64,000 bases of DNA from Romboutsia faecis (lineage in GTDB: Bacteria; Bacillota; Clostridia; Peptostreptococcales; Peptostreptococcaceae). The DNA lies in the NCBI RefSeq assembly GCF_014323405.1, contig NZ_JACRWE010000002.1:1-64000 (forward strand), written 5' to 3'. Made by a program: the position numbers and the translations under genes. Under the pieces are notes generated by a model that searched no databases, was not told where the DNA came from, and was given only the letters and a program-made list of their open reading frames with translations. Shown here in pieces: positions 53,487 through 63,800 of this stretch. Each line of letters begins with the position of its first letter. Position 1 is the stretch's first letter.

Positions 53487-53974
53487 TATTTATTACGGTA
53501 GGGACTCATGAACAAGGGTTAGATAGATTACTAATAACAATAGATAAGCTTATTGAAAAGCAAGTGATAAATGAAGTAGTTTTTGCTCAAATAGGATATA
53601 GTGACTATAAACCTAAATACTATAATTATAAAGATTTAATTGAGTATGATGAAATGGATAAAATGATTCAGAATAGTAATATAGTTATAACCCATGGTGG
53701 TCCTGGATGTATATTTCAAGCTATTCAGCATGGAAAAATACCATTGGTTTTTCCTAGAAACCCTAAGTTTAAGGAGCATGTAGATAATCATCAAATTCTA
53801 TTTACAAAAAGATTAGAAAAACAGTCTAAGGTTATAGGAATATATGAAGAAAAAGATTTAGAAAATATAATATTAAATTATGATAAATTAATAAAAAATT
53901 GTAGTATTGCTTCAAATGATAATTCGATATTTGTTAAGAAATTTGAAAAACTTATAATTGGTATTATGAATTAA
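53483..53974 (+). CDS. Alg13-like glycosyltransferase catalytic subunit
   Basis: 163 aa; TTG start at 53483 six bases after AGGAGG, overlapping the Alg14-like stop. FITVGTHEQGLDRL and ITHGGPGCIFQAIQHGKIPLVFPR are the GT28 C-terminal UDP-sugar-binding motifs. It pairs with the Alg14-like protein as in PssD/PssE and Alg13/Alg14. Cytoplasmic face. Confidence 0.92.
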   Translation: MIFITVGTHEQGLDRLLITIDKLIEKQVINEVVFAQIGYSDYKPKYYNYKDLIEYDEMDKMIQNSNIVITHGGPGCIFQAIQHGKIPLVFPRNPKFKEHVDNHQILFTKRLEKQSKVIGIYEEKDLENIILNYDKLIKNCSIASNDNSIFVKKFEKLIIGIMN

Positions 53975-53999
53975 ATAAAAATATAGGAAGAGAAAATAA

Positions 54000-55085
54000 A
54001 TGAAAAAGATATCAGTATTAAATGTGCTAATATTTGTAATAGTAGTTTTATCATATCTTAGCGTTACATTTCTCAAATACTCATCAATAATAAATGCATT
54101 ATTAGCACTTTCGATTTTATTTATAAGTACGTTATGGATACTAAGATATAATGAACCAATAAAAATAAGTAGATTTGTATTGCTTTATATATCTGTATCA
54201 TTAGTTATATTAACGAAGAGATTTAATTTAATTTCGTTATTATTAATAGCTTTAATATGTATAATAGCAGACAATAATAATATAACTATAAAACAATATA
54301 TAAAACTAAGTATAATTTGCTTTACAATTACTATATTTAGCTACTTCATATTAGGCTTTAATAAAAGTGCAGATACATATATATGGAGGGTTGCAAGTCA
54401 ATCAACAATAGTTAGATCATCGTTAGGATTTGAACATGCTAATCAAGGTATGCTTAAATGGTTTGGATTAGCCTTGGGGATATTAACGTTATGTAACAAA
54501 AATAATGTATATAAATCAATATTTTTAGTTTTATCTATAAGTATAGTGTTATATAAATACACAGCTAGTAGGACTTCAATGATGGTCTTACTACTAGTAG
54601 CAGGACTACAAATATTATTTAAAAATAAATTAGATAAAGATTTAGGTAATTTATTAAAAAAAATGATAGGAATACTTCCTTTAGTATATACTTTTGTATC
54701 TTATGCATCTATATACTTATCTAAATTTGAATATATTAACAATCTTTTTTCTGGAAGGTTTGTATTATATGAAATATATACTGACCTAGTTGGATTAAAT
54801 TGGTTTGGAAGCTCATTTATTGAGGAAAATGCCATGTTAGATAATTCATACTTACATATGTTTTTATCTAAAGGAGTGATATTCTCAATAGCTTATTTAA
54901 TTTTTATTTATATTTTAATAACAAAAACAAAGCATTTGAGTACATGTGATGGAATAATTTTATTTGGATACTTTACAGCGGCACTAGCAGAAACTGTTTT
55001 ATTTAAATTTGATTTAATTATATTGATGATTATTATTTTATATAAAAAGAATAATGTAGTGGGGGTAGTGAGTGGAGAATATTGA
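54000..55085 (+). CDS. Wzy-like polysaccharide polymerase
   Basis: 361 aa with about ten membrane segments and one larger outside loop (GFNKSADTYIWRVAS ... SLGFEHANQGMLKW) plus YTASRTSMMVLLL. This layout and the position in the locus indicate the repeat-unit polymerase. Sequence conservation in Wzy families is low, so the call rests on topology and context. The following GT gene starts 14 bases before its end. Confidence 0.8.
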   Translation: MKKISVLNVLIFVIVVLSYLSVTFLKYSSIINALLALSILFISTLWILRYNEPIKISRFVLLYISVSLVILTKRFNLISLLLIALICIIADNNNITIKQYIKLSIICFTITIFSYFILGFNKSADTYIWRVASQSTIVRSSLGFEHANQGMLKWFGLALGILTLCNKNNVYKSIFLVLSISIVLYKYTASRTSMMVLLLVAGLQILFKNKLDKDLGNLLKKMIGILPLVYTFVSYASIYLSKFEYINNLFSGRFVLYEIYTDLVGLNWFGSSFIEENAMLDNSYLHMFLSKGVIFSIAYLIFIYILITKTKHLSTCDGIILFGYFTAALAETVLFKFDLIILMIIILYKKNNVVGVVSGEY

Positions 55086-55815
55086 ATTTATACCTAAAAA
55101 AATACATTACTGTTGGATTGGTAAAAAAGAAAAACCTGAAAGTGTTAAATTATGCATAGATAGTTGGAGAAAATTTGCTCCAGATTATGAAATTATTGAA
55201 TGGAATGAAGATAATTTTGAACTTGAAAATTGTAATGAATATATTAAAGAAGCATTACAGATGAATAAATGGGCATTTGTAACTGACTATATGAGATTAA
55301 AGATTTTATATAATGAAGGTGGAATCTATCTAGATACGGATGTAGAGTTACTTAGAAGTATTGATGATTTATTGGGGAATAATTCATTTATATGTTTAGA
55401 AAGTTTGAATACAGTATGCACGGCAGTAATAGGCTCTAAAAGAAAACAAGAGTGGATTAAAGAGCTTATAGACATGTATGACAAAAGATGTTTTATTAAA
55501 AATAATGGAAATATGGATTTAACACCTAATTCCAAATATATATATCAATTCTTAAATAATAATTATGTCATAGATAATGATAAAATTAACAGCTTAAGCT
55601 GTAATCTTACGATATACCCATCAGAATATTTTTCTCCAAAGAATTATTTGACTATGAAAATGAATTTAACTGAAAACACTTATGCGATACATCATTATGG
55701 GGGTATGTGGAAGTCTCCTATTACTAAATTAAAAGATCGCTTTTTAGCTTTTATTACTAGGATAATTGGTGAAGAAAATAGAATTATTTTGGTCAAATTG
55801 ATAAAAGGAGAATAA
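55072..55815 (+). CDS. GT32-like glycosyltransferase (DXD)
   Basis: 247 aa; GTG start at 55072 six bases after GGGGG, overlapping the polymerase gene. IPKKIHYCWIG at the N-terminus and the DXD motif in GGIYLDTDVELL (D88, D90), AFVTDYMRL in front: the glycosyltransferase sugar-binding region of OCH1/capsular type. A C-terminal HHYGGMWKSP is also typical. Adds a sugar at the cytoplasmic face. Confidence 0.9.
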   Translation: MENIEFIPKKIHYCWIGKKEKPESVKLCIDSWRKFAPDYEIIEWNEDNFELENCNEYIKEALQMNKWAFVTDYMRLKILYNEGGIYLDTDVELLRSIDDLLGNNSFICLESLNTVCTAVIGSKRKQEWIKELIDMYDKRCFIKNNGNMDLTPNSKYIYQFLNNNYVIDNDKINSLSCNLTIYPSEYFSPKNYLTMKMNLTENTYAIHHYGGMWKSPITKLKDRFLAFITRIIGEENRIILVKLIKGE

Positions 55816-55833
55816 GAGTAGGGTGAGATTTAT

Positions 55834-56805
55834 ATGGGAAATTTAATAAGTATTATTGTCGCAATTTATAATGTAGACCAATACTTAGAACAGTGCATTG
55901 ATAGTATTATAAATCAATCATATAAGAATTTAGAAATTATACTTGTGAACGATGGATCTACAGATAATTCTAAAAATATATGTGATTATTATTCTGAAAT
56001 AGATAAAAGAATTAAGGTTGTCCACAAAAAAAATGGAGGAGTATCTTCAGCTAGAAACACGGGGATAGATATAGCAACAGGTGATTATATAGCTTTCGTT
56101 GATAGTGATGATTATTTAGAATTAAATATGTACGAGACTATGATTAATAATCTTGAGCAAAATCAATGTGATATGGGGGTTTGTGGATATAGTATATTTT
56201 ACAATGATTCTACAAAAGGAAAGAAAAATTATTTAGATAATGCAACTATGATTATGAACAGTAATAGGACTTTAGAAAAAATATTCACAACTAATTATAT
56301 AAATGGATTTTTGTGGAATAAAGTATTCTCAAAAAAACTTTTTGAGAATATAAGATTATTAGAAGATATGGATATATGTGAGGATTTATATATAGTATGC
56401 AAAATATTATCAAAAGAAATTAATACTATTTATATATCACAGCCTCTATACAATTATAGAAATAACTTAAATGGAGCTACTAAAAATTTGGATAATTTAT
56501 TTTTGGATAATGGTAAGCTAAAATACATGGATGCTTTTGAAAGGATATCTGGAATTTTTACGAATGATAGTAATATACTCGATTTAATTAGAGTTAAGAG
56601 CGTAAAAACTAATATAGATACTTATTATATGATGATTAAAAATAAATATATAAATAGAAAAGCAAATAAATATATATTTAATATTTTGACTAAAGAATCT
56701 ATGTATTATCTTAGTCATAAAAGTGTATCAATAAAGTTTAAATTAGCACTAATAGTATTTAATATTAGATTAGCTTTACAAAATTGGAGAGGAGGTGGAA
56801 TATGA
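55834..56805 (+). CDS. GT2-family glycosyltransferase
   Basis: 323 aa. The GT-A domain shows SIIVAIYNVDQYLEQCIDSI, LVNDGSTDNSKNI, and AFVDSDDYLELN (DXD). Extends the repeat unit. The C-terminal ~200 residues are a GT2-associated helical region. Overlaps the deacetylase gene by four bases (ATGA). Confidence 0.92.
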   Translation: MGNLISIIVAIYNVDQYLEQCIDSIINQSYKNLEIILVNDGSTDNSKNICDYYSEIDKRIKVVHKKNGGVSSARNTGIDIATGDYIAFVDSDDYLELNMYETMINNLEQNQCDMGVCGYSIFYNDSTKGKKNYLDNATMIMNSNRTLEKIFTTNYINGFLWNKVFSKKLFENIRLLEDMDICEDLYIVCKILSKEINTIYISQPLYNYRNNLNGATKNLDNLFLDNGKLKYMDAFERISGIFTNDSNILDLIRVKSVKTNIDTYYMMIKNKYINRKANKYIFNILTKESMYYLSHKSVSIKFKLALIVFNIRLALQNWRGGGI

Positions 56806-57815
56806 ATAGAAGAAAACTTTCAAAAATAGTTTTTAAAATAAGCAGATATATTGGTTTTAATAAGTTGTGCTATCTATTAAATAAAGGGCGAAAGAGGATT
56901 TTAATGTATCATAATATTATTCCCGATGAATATTTTGATGATAGTATAAATTTAGAATATTCAATAAGTGAAAGTAGATTTAAAAATCAGATAGACTTTA
57001 TAGAAAAGAGATTTAAATTTGGATTGGATTTGGAAAATCCAAACGAAGTTACAATTACTTTTGATGATGGTTACCAAAATCAGTATAGTATAGGTAGTAA
57101 AATACTTGATAATAAAAATATAAAAGGGTACTTCTTTTGTTCAGAAAGTTTAATTAATAATGATAGAATTCTATTAATAGACAAAATTCAATTATGGTTT
57201 GATTATGTACCATATAGATTGTATAAAATAGATAGGTTAAACTTAAGTTTCAATATATCTAATAGAGAAGAAAGAAAACAAAGCTGGTCAAAAGTACAGG
57301 ATTTAATATTTAATAATAAATCCAGCATGGAAGAGGTAGAGCTAAGCTTAAATGAGGCATATCCTTTTAATAAAATAGAAGTCAATAAAGAATTTTATAA
57401 ATTACGATTCAATTCAATAAAAGAAAGTGATATAAATCAAATGAAGGATAAAGGACATAAAGTAGGAGCACATTCAAGTATGCATAATATTTTATCAAAT
57501 ATGAATATCAAAAAATTAGATAAGGATATAAAAAGATGTGTTCAAAATGTAGGTGGTATTTATAATACAGATGTTTTTTGTTATCCATTTGGCACTCATG
57601 ATGATGTATCAGACGAAGTTATTGATATAGTAAAAAGTAATAAATTTAAAATGGGTCTTGCATCAATAAATTCACCTAATGATAAAAGAGAGTACTCAAA
57701 AGACTTCATACCAAGAATAGACATATCTTCAATCGATGATAAATATCATATAGACTTTATACTTTCAGGTGCAAGATATTTAATTAGAAATAAAAAATTA
57801 CTACCACCAATATAG
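56802..57815 (+). CDS. Polysaccharide deacetylase family protein
   Basis: 337 aa from the ATG at 56802 (GAGGAGGTGGAAT upstream). NodB-type motifs: TFDDGYQNQ with the catalytic Asp pair, GAHSSMHN with the metal-binding histidines, CYPFGTHDD. It probably removes N-acetyl or O-acyl groups from the glycan. A signal peptide is not evident, so it may act in the cytoplasm on lipid-linked units, or be exported by another route. Confidence 0.87.
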   Translation: MNRRKLSKIVFKISRYIGFNKLCYLLNKGRKRILMYHNIIPDEYFDDSINLEYSISESRFKNQIDFIEKRFKFGLDLENPNEVTITFDDGYQNQYSIGSKILDNKNIKGYFFCSESLINNDRILLIDKIQLWFDYVPYRLYKIDRLNLSFNISNREERKQSWSKVQDLIFNNKSSMEEVELSLNEAYPFNKIEVNKEFYKLRFNSIKESDINQMKDKGHKVGAHSSMHNILSNMNIKKLDKDIKRCVQNVGGIYNTDVFCYPFGTHDDVSDEVIDIVKSNKFKMGLASINSPNDKREYSKDFIPRIDISSIDDKYHIDFILSGARYLIRNKKLLPPI

Positions 57816-57861
57816 TATAAACGTATATTCATACATTGCAGTCATATAGTTGGGGGGGTAT

Positions 57862-59421
57862 ATGGAAAATATAAAAAGAACTAAAAAAACTATTATTAAT
57901 TCAGTTACAGGAATTATTTCTCAAAGTATTTTAATGATACTTGGGTTTGTTGTTAGAAAAATATTCATTACAAACATAGGCGTAGATTATTTAGGTATAA
58001 ATGGATTATTTGTTAATATTATGGAGCTGCTTAATCTTGCAGAGCTTGGAATAGGATCTGCTATCATATACAATTTGTATAGCGCATTAGCAGGTAAAAA
58101 AGAAGAGGATATAAATACATTAATGTATTTATATAAATATATATACACAAGAATAGGCATTTTTATAATTGTTGTAGGGTTAATATGTAGCTTATTTATC
58201 GAAAATTTAATAAAAGATAATACAATAAAAATAGAGATTATTAGAATTGCATTTTTAATACAAATACTTAGTACATCTACTACATATTTTTTTGCGTATA
58301 AAAGGTCATTGTTAAATGCAGACCAAAATAATTATGTAAGTGTATTAGTAGATACTACTATTAATGTCGTAATGAGCTTAATTAGAATTTTTATTTTAGT
58401 CTACACTAAAAATTATATATTGTATCTAATTATACAAGTACTACAAAATATAATATCAAATTTAATAATATCTTACATTTGTAATAAGAAGTATAAGTAC
58501 TTAAAAAATAGTTACGATGTAGAAAAGTTAAAAGAGTTCAAAAAAAATGTGACCAAAGATATGAAAGACATATTTGTCAGCAAGATAGGATCATTTATTT
58601 ACTTCTCTACAGACAATATTATAATTTCTTATTTGATTGGTATAACACCTATAGGTATATTATCGAATTATAACTTATTATTGACTACTGTAAGTGGATT
58701 TATAAATCAGCTGAGCAATCCAGTGTTAGCAGGTTTAGGAAATTTTATAAATACATCTAATGATAGAGATAAGCTTATAGATATTTTTAGGAAATTTAAT
58801 TTTATAATCTATACTATAAGTAGTTTTTGTTTTGTAGGATTTGTGACACTATCAAACATGTTTATAGAAGTATGGGCGGGAGAAATATATAAATTAAATC
58901 AGTATATCGTACTAATTGTAGGTATAAACTTTTTGATTGATAAAATACAGATACCTTTGTGGCAGTTATTATATGTAAAAGGACGATTTGATATTGAAAA
59001 GAAAGCTTCAATTGTGTCTTCTATAGTTAATATTTCACTTTCAGTTATGCTTACATTAAAGTTTGGATTAATAGGTGTACTGCTTGGAACTACTATAGGA
59101 AATATAGTATTTACAGTATATAGACTTAGATTATTAAATAGCGATGTGTTCAAAAAGGCTAAGTACTCATATTTAAAGGACATTATATTTTATGTAAGTG
59201 TAACTTTAATTCAATTAGGAATATGTTCTTATGCTACTAATATTGTATGTAAGCAAGCTACTTGGATGAATGTTATCATAGGAGCTATTATATGTATACT
59301 TGTTTTAATTATAACAACGATATTGTTTTATAGAAAAAGTGTAACGTATATTCATATTAAAAATGAAATGTTATACCCTATGATTTGTAGTATTAGTAAA
59401 AGGGGGATTGTAAATGATTAA
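57862..59421 (+). CDS. Wzx-like oligosaccharide flippase
   Basis: 519 aa from the ATG at 57862, which follows GGGGGGG; the longer TTG-start frame lies inside that site. About 12-14 membrane segments, with NSVTGIISQSILMILGFVVRKIF at the start and GIGSAIIYNLY, VEVWAGEIYKLN-like patterns of MOP-superfamily exporters. It flips the completed lipid-linked repeat. Overlaps the next gene by eight bases. Confidence 0.88.
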   Translation: MENIKRTKKTIINSVTGIISQSILMILGFVVRKIFITNIGVDYLGINGLFVNIMELLNLAELGIGSAIIYNLYSALAGKKEEDINTLMYLYKYIYTRIGIFIIVVGLICSLFIENLIKDNTIKIEIIRIAFLIQILSTSTTYFFAYKRSLLNADQNNYVSVLVDTTINVVMSLIRIFILVYTKNYILYLIIQVLQNIISNLIISYICNKKYKYLKNSYDVEKLKEFKKNVTKDMKDIFVSKIGSFIYFSTDNIIISYLIGITPIGILSNYNLLLTTVSGFINQLSNPVLAGLGNFINTSNDRDKLIDIFRKFNFIIYTISSFCFVGFVTLSNMFIEVWAGEIYKLNQYIVLIVGINFLIDKIQIPLWQLLYVKGRFDIEKKASIVSSIVNISLSVMLTLKFGLIGVLLGTTIGNIVFTVYRLRLLNSDVFKKAKYSYLKDIIFYVSVTLIQLGICSYATNIVCKQATWMNVIIGAIICILVLIITTILFYRKSVTYIHIKNEMLYPMICSISKRGIVND

Positions 59422-61399
59422 TGAGAATATAGAATACATTTTTTTAGATTACTTTGATACTATTGTACATAGAACTGTGCCTCCAGAATATATAAAAAAA
59501 ATATGGAGTAAGCAAATTAATCTAAGATTAGGAATAGAAAAAAACTCTGAGTGGATTTACAATTTAAGGGAGGAATGTGCTGAAAAGATTAGTAATGATA
59601 ATAGTAAAAATGATTTTGATAGAGAGTATAAATATGAACAATTAATAAAGCAAATGTATAATAGACTGATAGTTCATGACTTACTGTCTAGTGATATGGT
59701 AAGTTATGATGATTTCTATCATATATGTTTAGATACAGAAATTGAAATTGAGAAAGAGCACCAAGTTATTAATTTAGATATAGTAAATATTATAAAGAAG
59801 TATAGTAACTCTGGGTATAAGATATATTGTATATCTGACTTTTACTTGCCCAAAGTAGCTATGCAAGCTTTTCTGAAATATCATGAGATAGATATATATT
59901 TTGAGAATGTATATATATCATCAGAATACTTGGTTCAAAAAAGTACGGGTAAACTTTATGAGATAGTAATAGAAGATTTAAATATTAATCCTGAGAATGC
60001 AATTATGATTGGAGATAATTATAACTCTGATAACTTAATGGCAAAATTAAAAGGATTAAATTCGCATTATGTTGATAGAACGAGTATGCATAAATCTTAT
60101 GATAAAGCATGGAAGCAAAGAAATGATAGCAAATATGTAATAAAGCAATTAGATAAAATATACAAATCAAGTAAGAAAAACTTACAACCATTTGCATGTT
60201 ATGGAATATACTATTATTTATTCGCAGAGAGACTATATAAAATATTAATGAAGAATGGAGTAAATGATGTATTCTTTTTATCAAGAGAAGGGGAAATGTT
60301 AAAGAGAATATTTGATAAATATCAAGAGTTGAAGCCAGAAAGTTTTAAAAGAATTAATACACACTATCTATTAGTTTCTAGGGCTTCTACTTTCCTGTCT
60401 CAGTTAGAACCGATTGAAGAGGAAACCTTTTGTAGGTTATTTGATCAATATAGCACATTAAACATATCTAATTTTTTATATAGCTTAACATTTAATAAAG
60501 ATGAAATACAGACTATCTTAAATGATATAAATTTAGATGGAGAAGTGCTAATTGAAAATTTTAGAGAATCAAAAGAATTTTCTAAGTTAAAAGAATCTAA
60601 TGTTTTTATTGATTTATATAATTTAAAAAGACGTGAACAGAAGCTTGGCTTACAAGAATATATAAAGTCTTTTGGAGTAGATGTATATAAAGATGGTATG
60701 AATATAGTTGATGTAGGCTGGAAAGGAAGTATGCAAGGCAATCTTTATAAATTTTTTGAAGAAAAAGTAAAATTAAAAGGATTTTATTTGGGAGTAATAG
60801 AAGACACAAATATGTCTAGTGATAATATGAAGTATGGATTAGTATTCTCTGCAATGCCATGTAAAAGTATATGCTACAAGGAATTAGCCATGGAATATTG
60901 GTTTCATGAGGATTTATTGCACCCTTCGCATGGAAGAGCAAGTTCATATAAGTTAAAGGAAAATGGATATGTAGAGGTTATTTGCGAACATGAACCAGAG
61001 GTAGTTAAATTGTATAATGATGTTGTTAAGTATATTCATAAGGATATATTAGAAGTTATACAGATGATGGACTGTGTATTTAAAGGCCATTGGGAAGTCA
61101 ATGAATTTATTACGTATATAGCATATTTAAACTATAAAGAAAATTATACAAGAAATGAACAAGAAAAAATAGTAGAAAGACTACTAAGTAAAAATCATTA
61201 TTCAAGTTTCGGTATGGATAATGTAGAAATGTTATTACAAAATGAAGCTACACCTAATAAATTTAAAAAATATAAAAATATAGTACAAAAGGGAATAAAG
61301 TTTATAGTCAATATTAAACCTCATGTTAAACTTCCTCCATATATTAACTCACTTATTATTAGAAGGTTTAGAAAGACATATATATATATGACCTGTTAG
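59414..61399 (+). CDS. HAD-superfamily domain protein of the glycan locus
   Basis: 661 aa. Residues ~5-230 are a HAD-type hydrolase domain: FLDYFDTIVHR with the nucleophile Asp, IYCISDFYLP, and MIGDNYNSDN (motif IV). The residue two after the nucleophile is Phe rather than Asp. The C-terminal ~400 residues (DVFFLSREGEML ... VGWKGSMQGNLYKFF) form a domain common to proteins of capsule loci that I cannot name securely. It starts inside the flippase gene. May be a phosphatase or a glycosyl-transfer protein; uncertain. Confidence 0.7.
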   Translation: MINENIEYIFLDYFDTIVHRTVPPEYIKKIWSKQINLRLGIEKNSEWIYNLREECAEKISNDNSKNDFDREYKYEQLIKQMYNRLIVHDLLSSDMVSYDDFYHICLDTEIEIEKEHQVINLDIVNIIKKYSNSGYKIYCISDFYLPKVAMQAFLKYHEIDIYFENVYISSEYLVQKSTGKLYEIVIEDLNINPENAIMIGDNYNSDNLMAKLKGLNSHYVDRTSMHKSYDKAWKQRNDSKYVIKQLDKIYKSSKKNLQPFACYGIYYYLFAERLYKILMKNGVNDVFFLSREGEMLKRIFDKYQELKPESFKRINTHYLLVSRASTFLSQLEPIEEETFCRLFDQYSTLNISNFLYSLTFNKDEIQTILNDINLDGEVLIENFRESKEFSKLKESNVFIDLYNLKRREQKLGLQEYIKSFGVDVYKDGMNIVDVGWKGSMQGNLYKFFEEKVKLKGFYLGVIEDTNMSSDNMKYGLVFSAMPCKSICYKELAMEYWFHEDLLHPSHGRASSYKLKENGYVEVICEHEPEVVKLYNDVVKYIHKDILEVIQMMDCVFKGHWEVNEFITYIAYLNYKENYTRNEQEKIVERLLSKNHYSSFGMDNVEMLLQNEATPNKFKKYKNIVQKGIKFIVNIKPHVKLPPYINSLIIRRFRKTYIYMTC

Positions 61400-61438
61400 T
61401 TGTATAATTGATAGGTCTGGTTAAAAGGAGTATTCGAG

Positions 61439-62422
61439 ATGGACATATCAGTAGTAGTACCTGTGTATAATGTAGAAAAATATATAAGAGAATGTATTTT
61501 ATCTTTATTAAAGCAAACATTAAAAAATATTGAGATTATTGTAGTGAATGATGGATCAACGGATAGAAGTATAGAAAACATACAAGATTTAGTTGAAAAA
61601 CATAAAAATATAAAAATAATTAATAAAAAAAATGGAGGATTATCTTCGGCTAGAAATGAAGGTTTAAAGCATGCAAAAGGAGAGTATGTGGCATTTATTG
61701 ATAGTGATGACTATATAAAAGATGATTTTTTAGAAATGTTATATAATGAAGGGAAAAAATATGACTTAGATATTGTATTTTCAAGTTATTCTAAATTATA
61801 TGAAGATGGGAATATTATCCCTGTAAATCGCAATCACAAATTACTAACAGAAGATGCTATGTCAGGTAAGGAGTTTTTAATAAATCAAATCAAACTAAAT
61901 GACTACAAAATGGAAGTATGCGATGATATATATAGAAGGGACTTTTTAATTAATGAACATATTAGTTTTAATGAAAATATACTATTTGAAGATGAAGATT
62001 TTACATTGTTGGTGCTTTTAAAAGCAAAAAGAGTAAAACTTGTAGATGCATGTGATTACATTTACAGACAACGTGAAAATAGTATTACACATTGCGAGGT
62101 AAACGACAGGCATATAGATTCGCTATTATCAATAATAAGTAATTTTATAGATATTTATAATAAAAATGATGATAAACAGATAAAAATGTGTGTTTATCAG
62201 CTTATAGTAAATAACTTGCATGACTTATTCAGATTTATAGATAAGTCAATATACACAAGTAAAAAATCATTACACTTAAGGATAGATAAGGAAAATATAA
62301 TCAAGATTTTAAAAGAAAATGTATGTGGGAAAAAAGAAAAAATTAAATTTATATTATTTAAAATAAGTACTCAATTATATTGGAATATGATTAAATTAAA
62401 TTCTAAAATTACATCTAAATAA
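61439..62422 (+). CDS. GT2-family glycosyltransferase
   Basis: 327 aa. ISVVVPVYNVEKYIRECI, VVNDGSTDRSIENI and AFIDSDDYIKDD (DXD) define the GT-A domain; NKKNGGLSSARNEGL follows. AAAGGAGTATTCGAG precedes the ATG. Similar to the GT2 proteins at 55834 and 62509, so the three probably add related sugars. Confidence 0.92.
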   Translation: MDISVVVPVYNVEKYIRECILSLLKQTLKNIEIIVVNDGSTDRSIENIQDLVEKHKNIKIINKKNGGLSSARNEGLKHAKGEYVAFIDSDDYIKDDFLEMLYNEGKKYDLDIVFSSYSKLYEDGNIIPVNRNHKLLTEDAMSGKEFLINQIKLNDYKMEVCDDIYRRDFLINEHISFNENILFEDEDFTLLVLLKAKRVKLVDACDYIYRQRENSITHCEVNDRHIDSLLSIISNFIDIYNKNDDKQIKMCVYQLIVNNLHDLFRFIDKSIYTSKKSLHLRIDKENIIKILKENVCGKKEKIKFILFKISTQLYWNMIKLNSKITSK

Positions 62423-62508
62423 ATTAATAAGGAATAATAAAAATTAATTTTTTTGTTATTTATAGAGAAATCGTATTAAGTACAATATATAAAGGAGAAC
62501 TTTGATTA

Positions 62509-63573
62509 ATGAGTTATGAAATTAGTGTGATAGTTCCAGTCTATAATGCAGAAAAGTATTTAAGAGAATGTTTAGACTCGATTATAAATCAGAGTTTTAA
62601 AAATCTACAGATAATACTTGTAAATGATGGATCTACAGATAATTCTGGAAGGATATGTGAAGAGTATAGTAATTTAGATAGTAGAATAGAAGTAATACAT
62701 AAAGAAAATGGTGGAGCATCATCAGCTAGAAATAAAGGATTAGAAGAAGCAAAAGGAAGGTTTATAGCTTTTGTAGATAGTGATGATTATATTAAGAGTA
62801 ATATGTACGAGGTTTTATATAATTCTCAAATTTATTACTCTTCTGATATATCAATGTGTTCATATAAAGAGGTTGATGAAGATATTATAAGTAGTAATGT
62901 TATAGAAAATAAAGAAAATGATTATAATGTAGACATTTATAGTGGGGAAGAGTCGATATATCAGCTGTATAATCATGAAAATAGTATAAATTTTATTATA
63001 CCAGTAAATAAACTATATAAAAGAGAGCTATTTAGAAACTTAAGATATAAAGAAGGTATAATATGTGAGGATGAACTAATAATACATGAATTATTATATA
63101 GGACTAGAAAACTAGTTTATATCAAAGATGAAATGTATTTTTATAGACAAACATCAAATAGTGTTATGAGAAATGAGTATGGCTATAAAAGACTAGATAC
63201 TCTTAAAGTATTAAACGAAAGAATTAATTTTTTTAAATTAATGGGTTTAGAAGATTTAAAGAATAAGGCAATAAGACATTTTATAAAATCTTTTTTTGAA
63301 CAATATGATTTAGTAAGGGAACATTTAGGTGATAAACAATTATTAGATAAAATGGAAGTTGACTTTAAATCTAGGATTGAAGAATTAAAAAAAGAATATA
63401 GAATAGATTTTGATTGCAATTTACTAATAAACTCATTATATCTAAATAAGAGGGTATATAAGACACTAAGAACTATTTATAATAGACTAATCAGATTGAA
63501 GCAAGTAATAAAAAATAATAATATTAAGATGATTTTTATTAGAAAATCAAGCTCATCAGAGGAAAGTTTATAA
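62509..63573 (+). CDS. GT2-family glycosyltransferase
   Basis: 354 aa. ISVIVPVYNAEKYLRECLDSI, LVNDGSTDNSGRI, KENGGASSARNKGLEEAKG and AFVDSDDYIKSN (DXD). AAAGGAGAACTTTGATTA precedes the ATG at 62509, 86 bases after the previous stop. The transcription unit ends with the hairpin at 63647. Confidence 0.92.
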   Translation: MSYEISVIVPVYNAEKYLRECLDSIINQSFKNLQIILVNDGSTDNSGRICEEYSNLDSRIEVIHKENGGASSARNKGLEEAKGRFIAFVDSDDYIKSNMYEVLYNSQIYYSSDISMCSYKEVDEDIISSNVIENKENDYNVDIYSGEESIYQLYNHENSINFIIPVNKLYKRELFRNLRYKEGIICEDELIIHELLYRTRKLVYIKDEMYFYRQTSNSVMRNEYGYKRLDTLKVLNERINFFKLMGLEDLKNKAIRHFIKSFFEQYDLVREHLGDKQLLDKMEVDFKSRIEELKKEYRIDFDCNLLINSLYLNKRVYKTLRTIYNRLIRLKQVIKNNNIKMIFIRKSSSSEESL

Positions 63574-63646
63574 TAGGTATGAAATTATTATAACTTATAA
63601 TATTAAATTAATTTTAGTTTTTATTCATAAACAATAAAACTTATAA

Positions 63647-63695
63647 AAAATGCTGTAGATAGGATAATAGAAAAGAATCTTATATACAGCATTTT
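63647..63695 (+). terminator. Terminator-like hairpin after the last GT2 gene
   Basis: AAAATGCTGTA (63647-63657) pairs with TACAGCATTTT (63685-63695) around a 27-base loop. There is no long T-run. Confidence 0.55.
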
Positions 63696-63800
63696 AAATT
63701 GAAATAATTTAACTACATGTAACTAACTATTAATAAAAATCACCCGAATAAAGTATATAGGCATAACTATTTTTAATGATGATAAATATGGAGGAATCAA

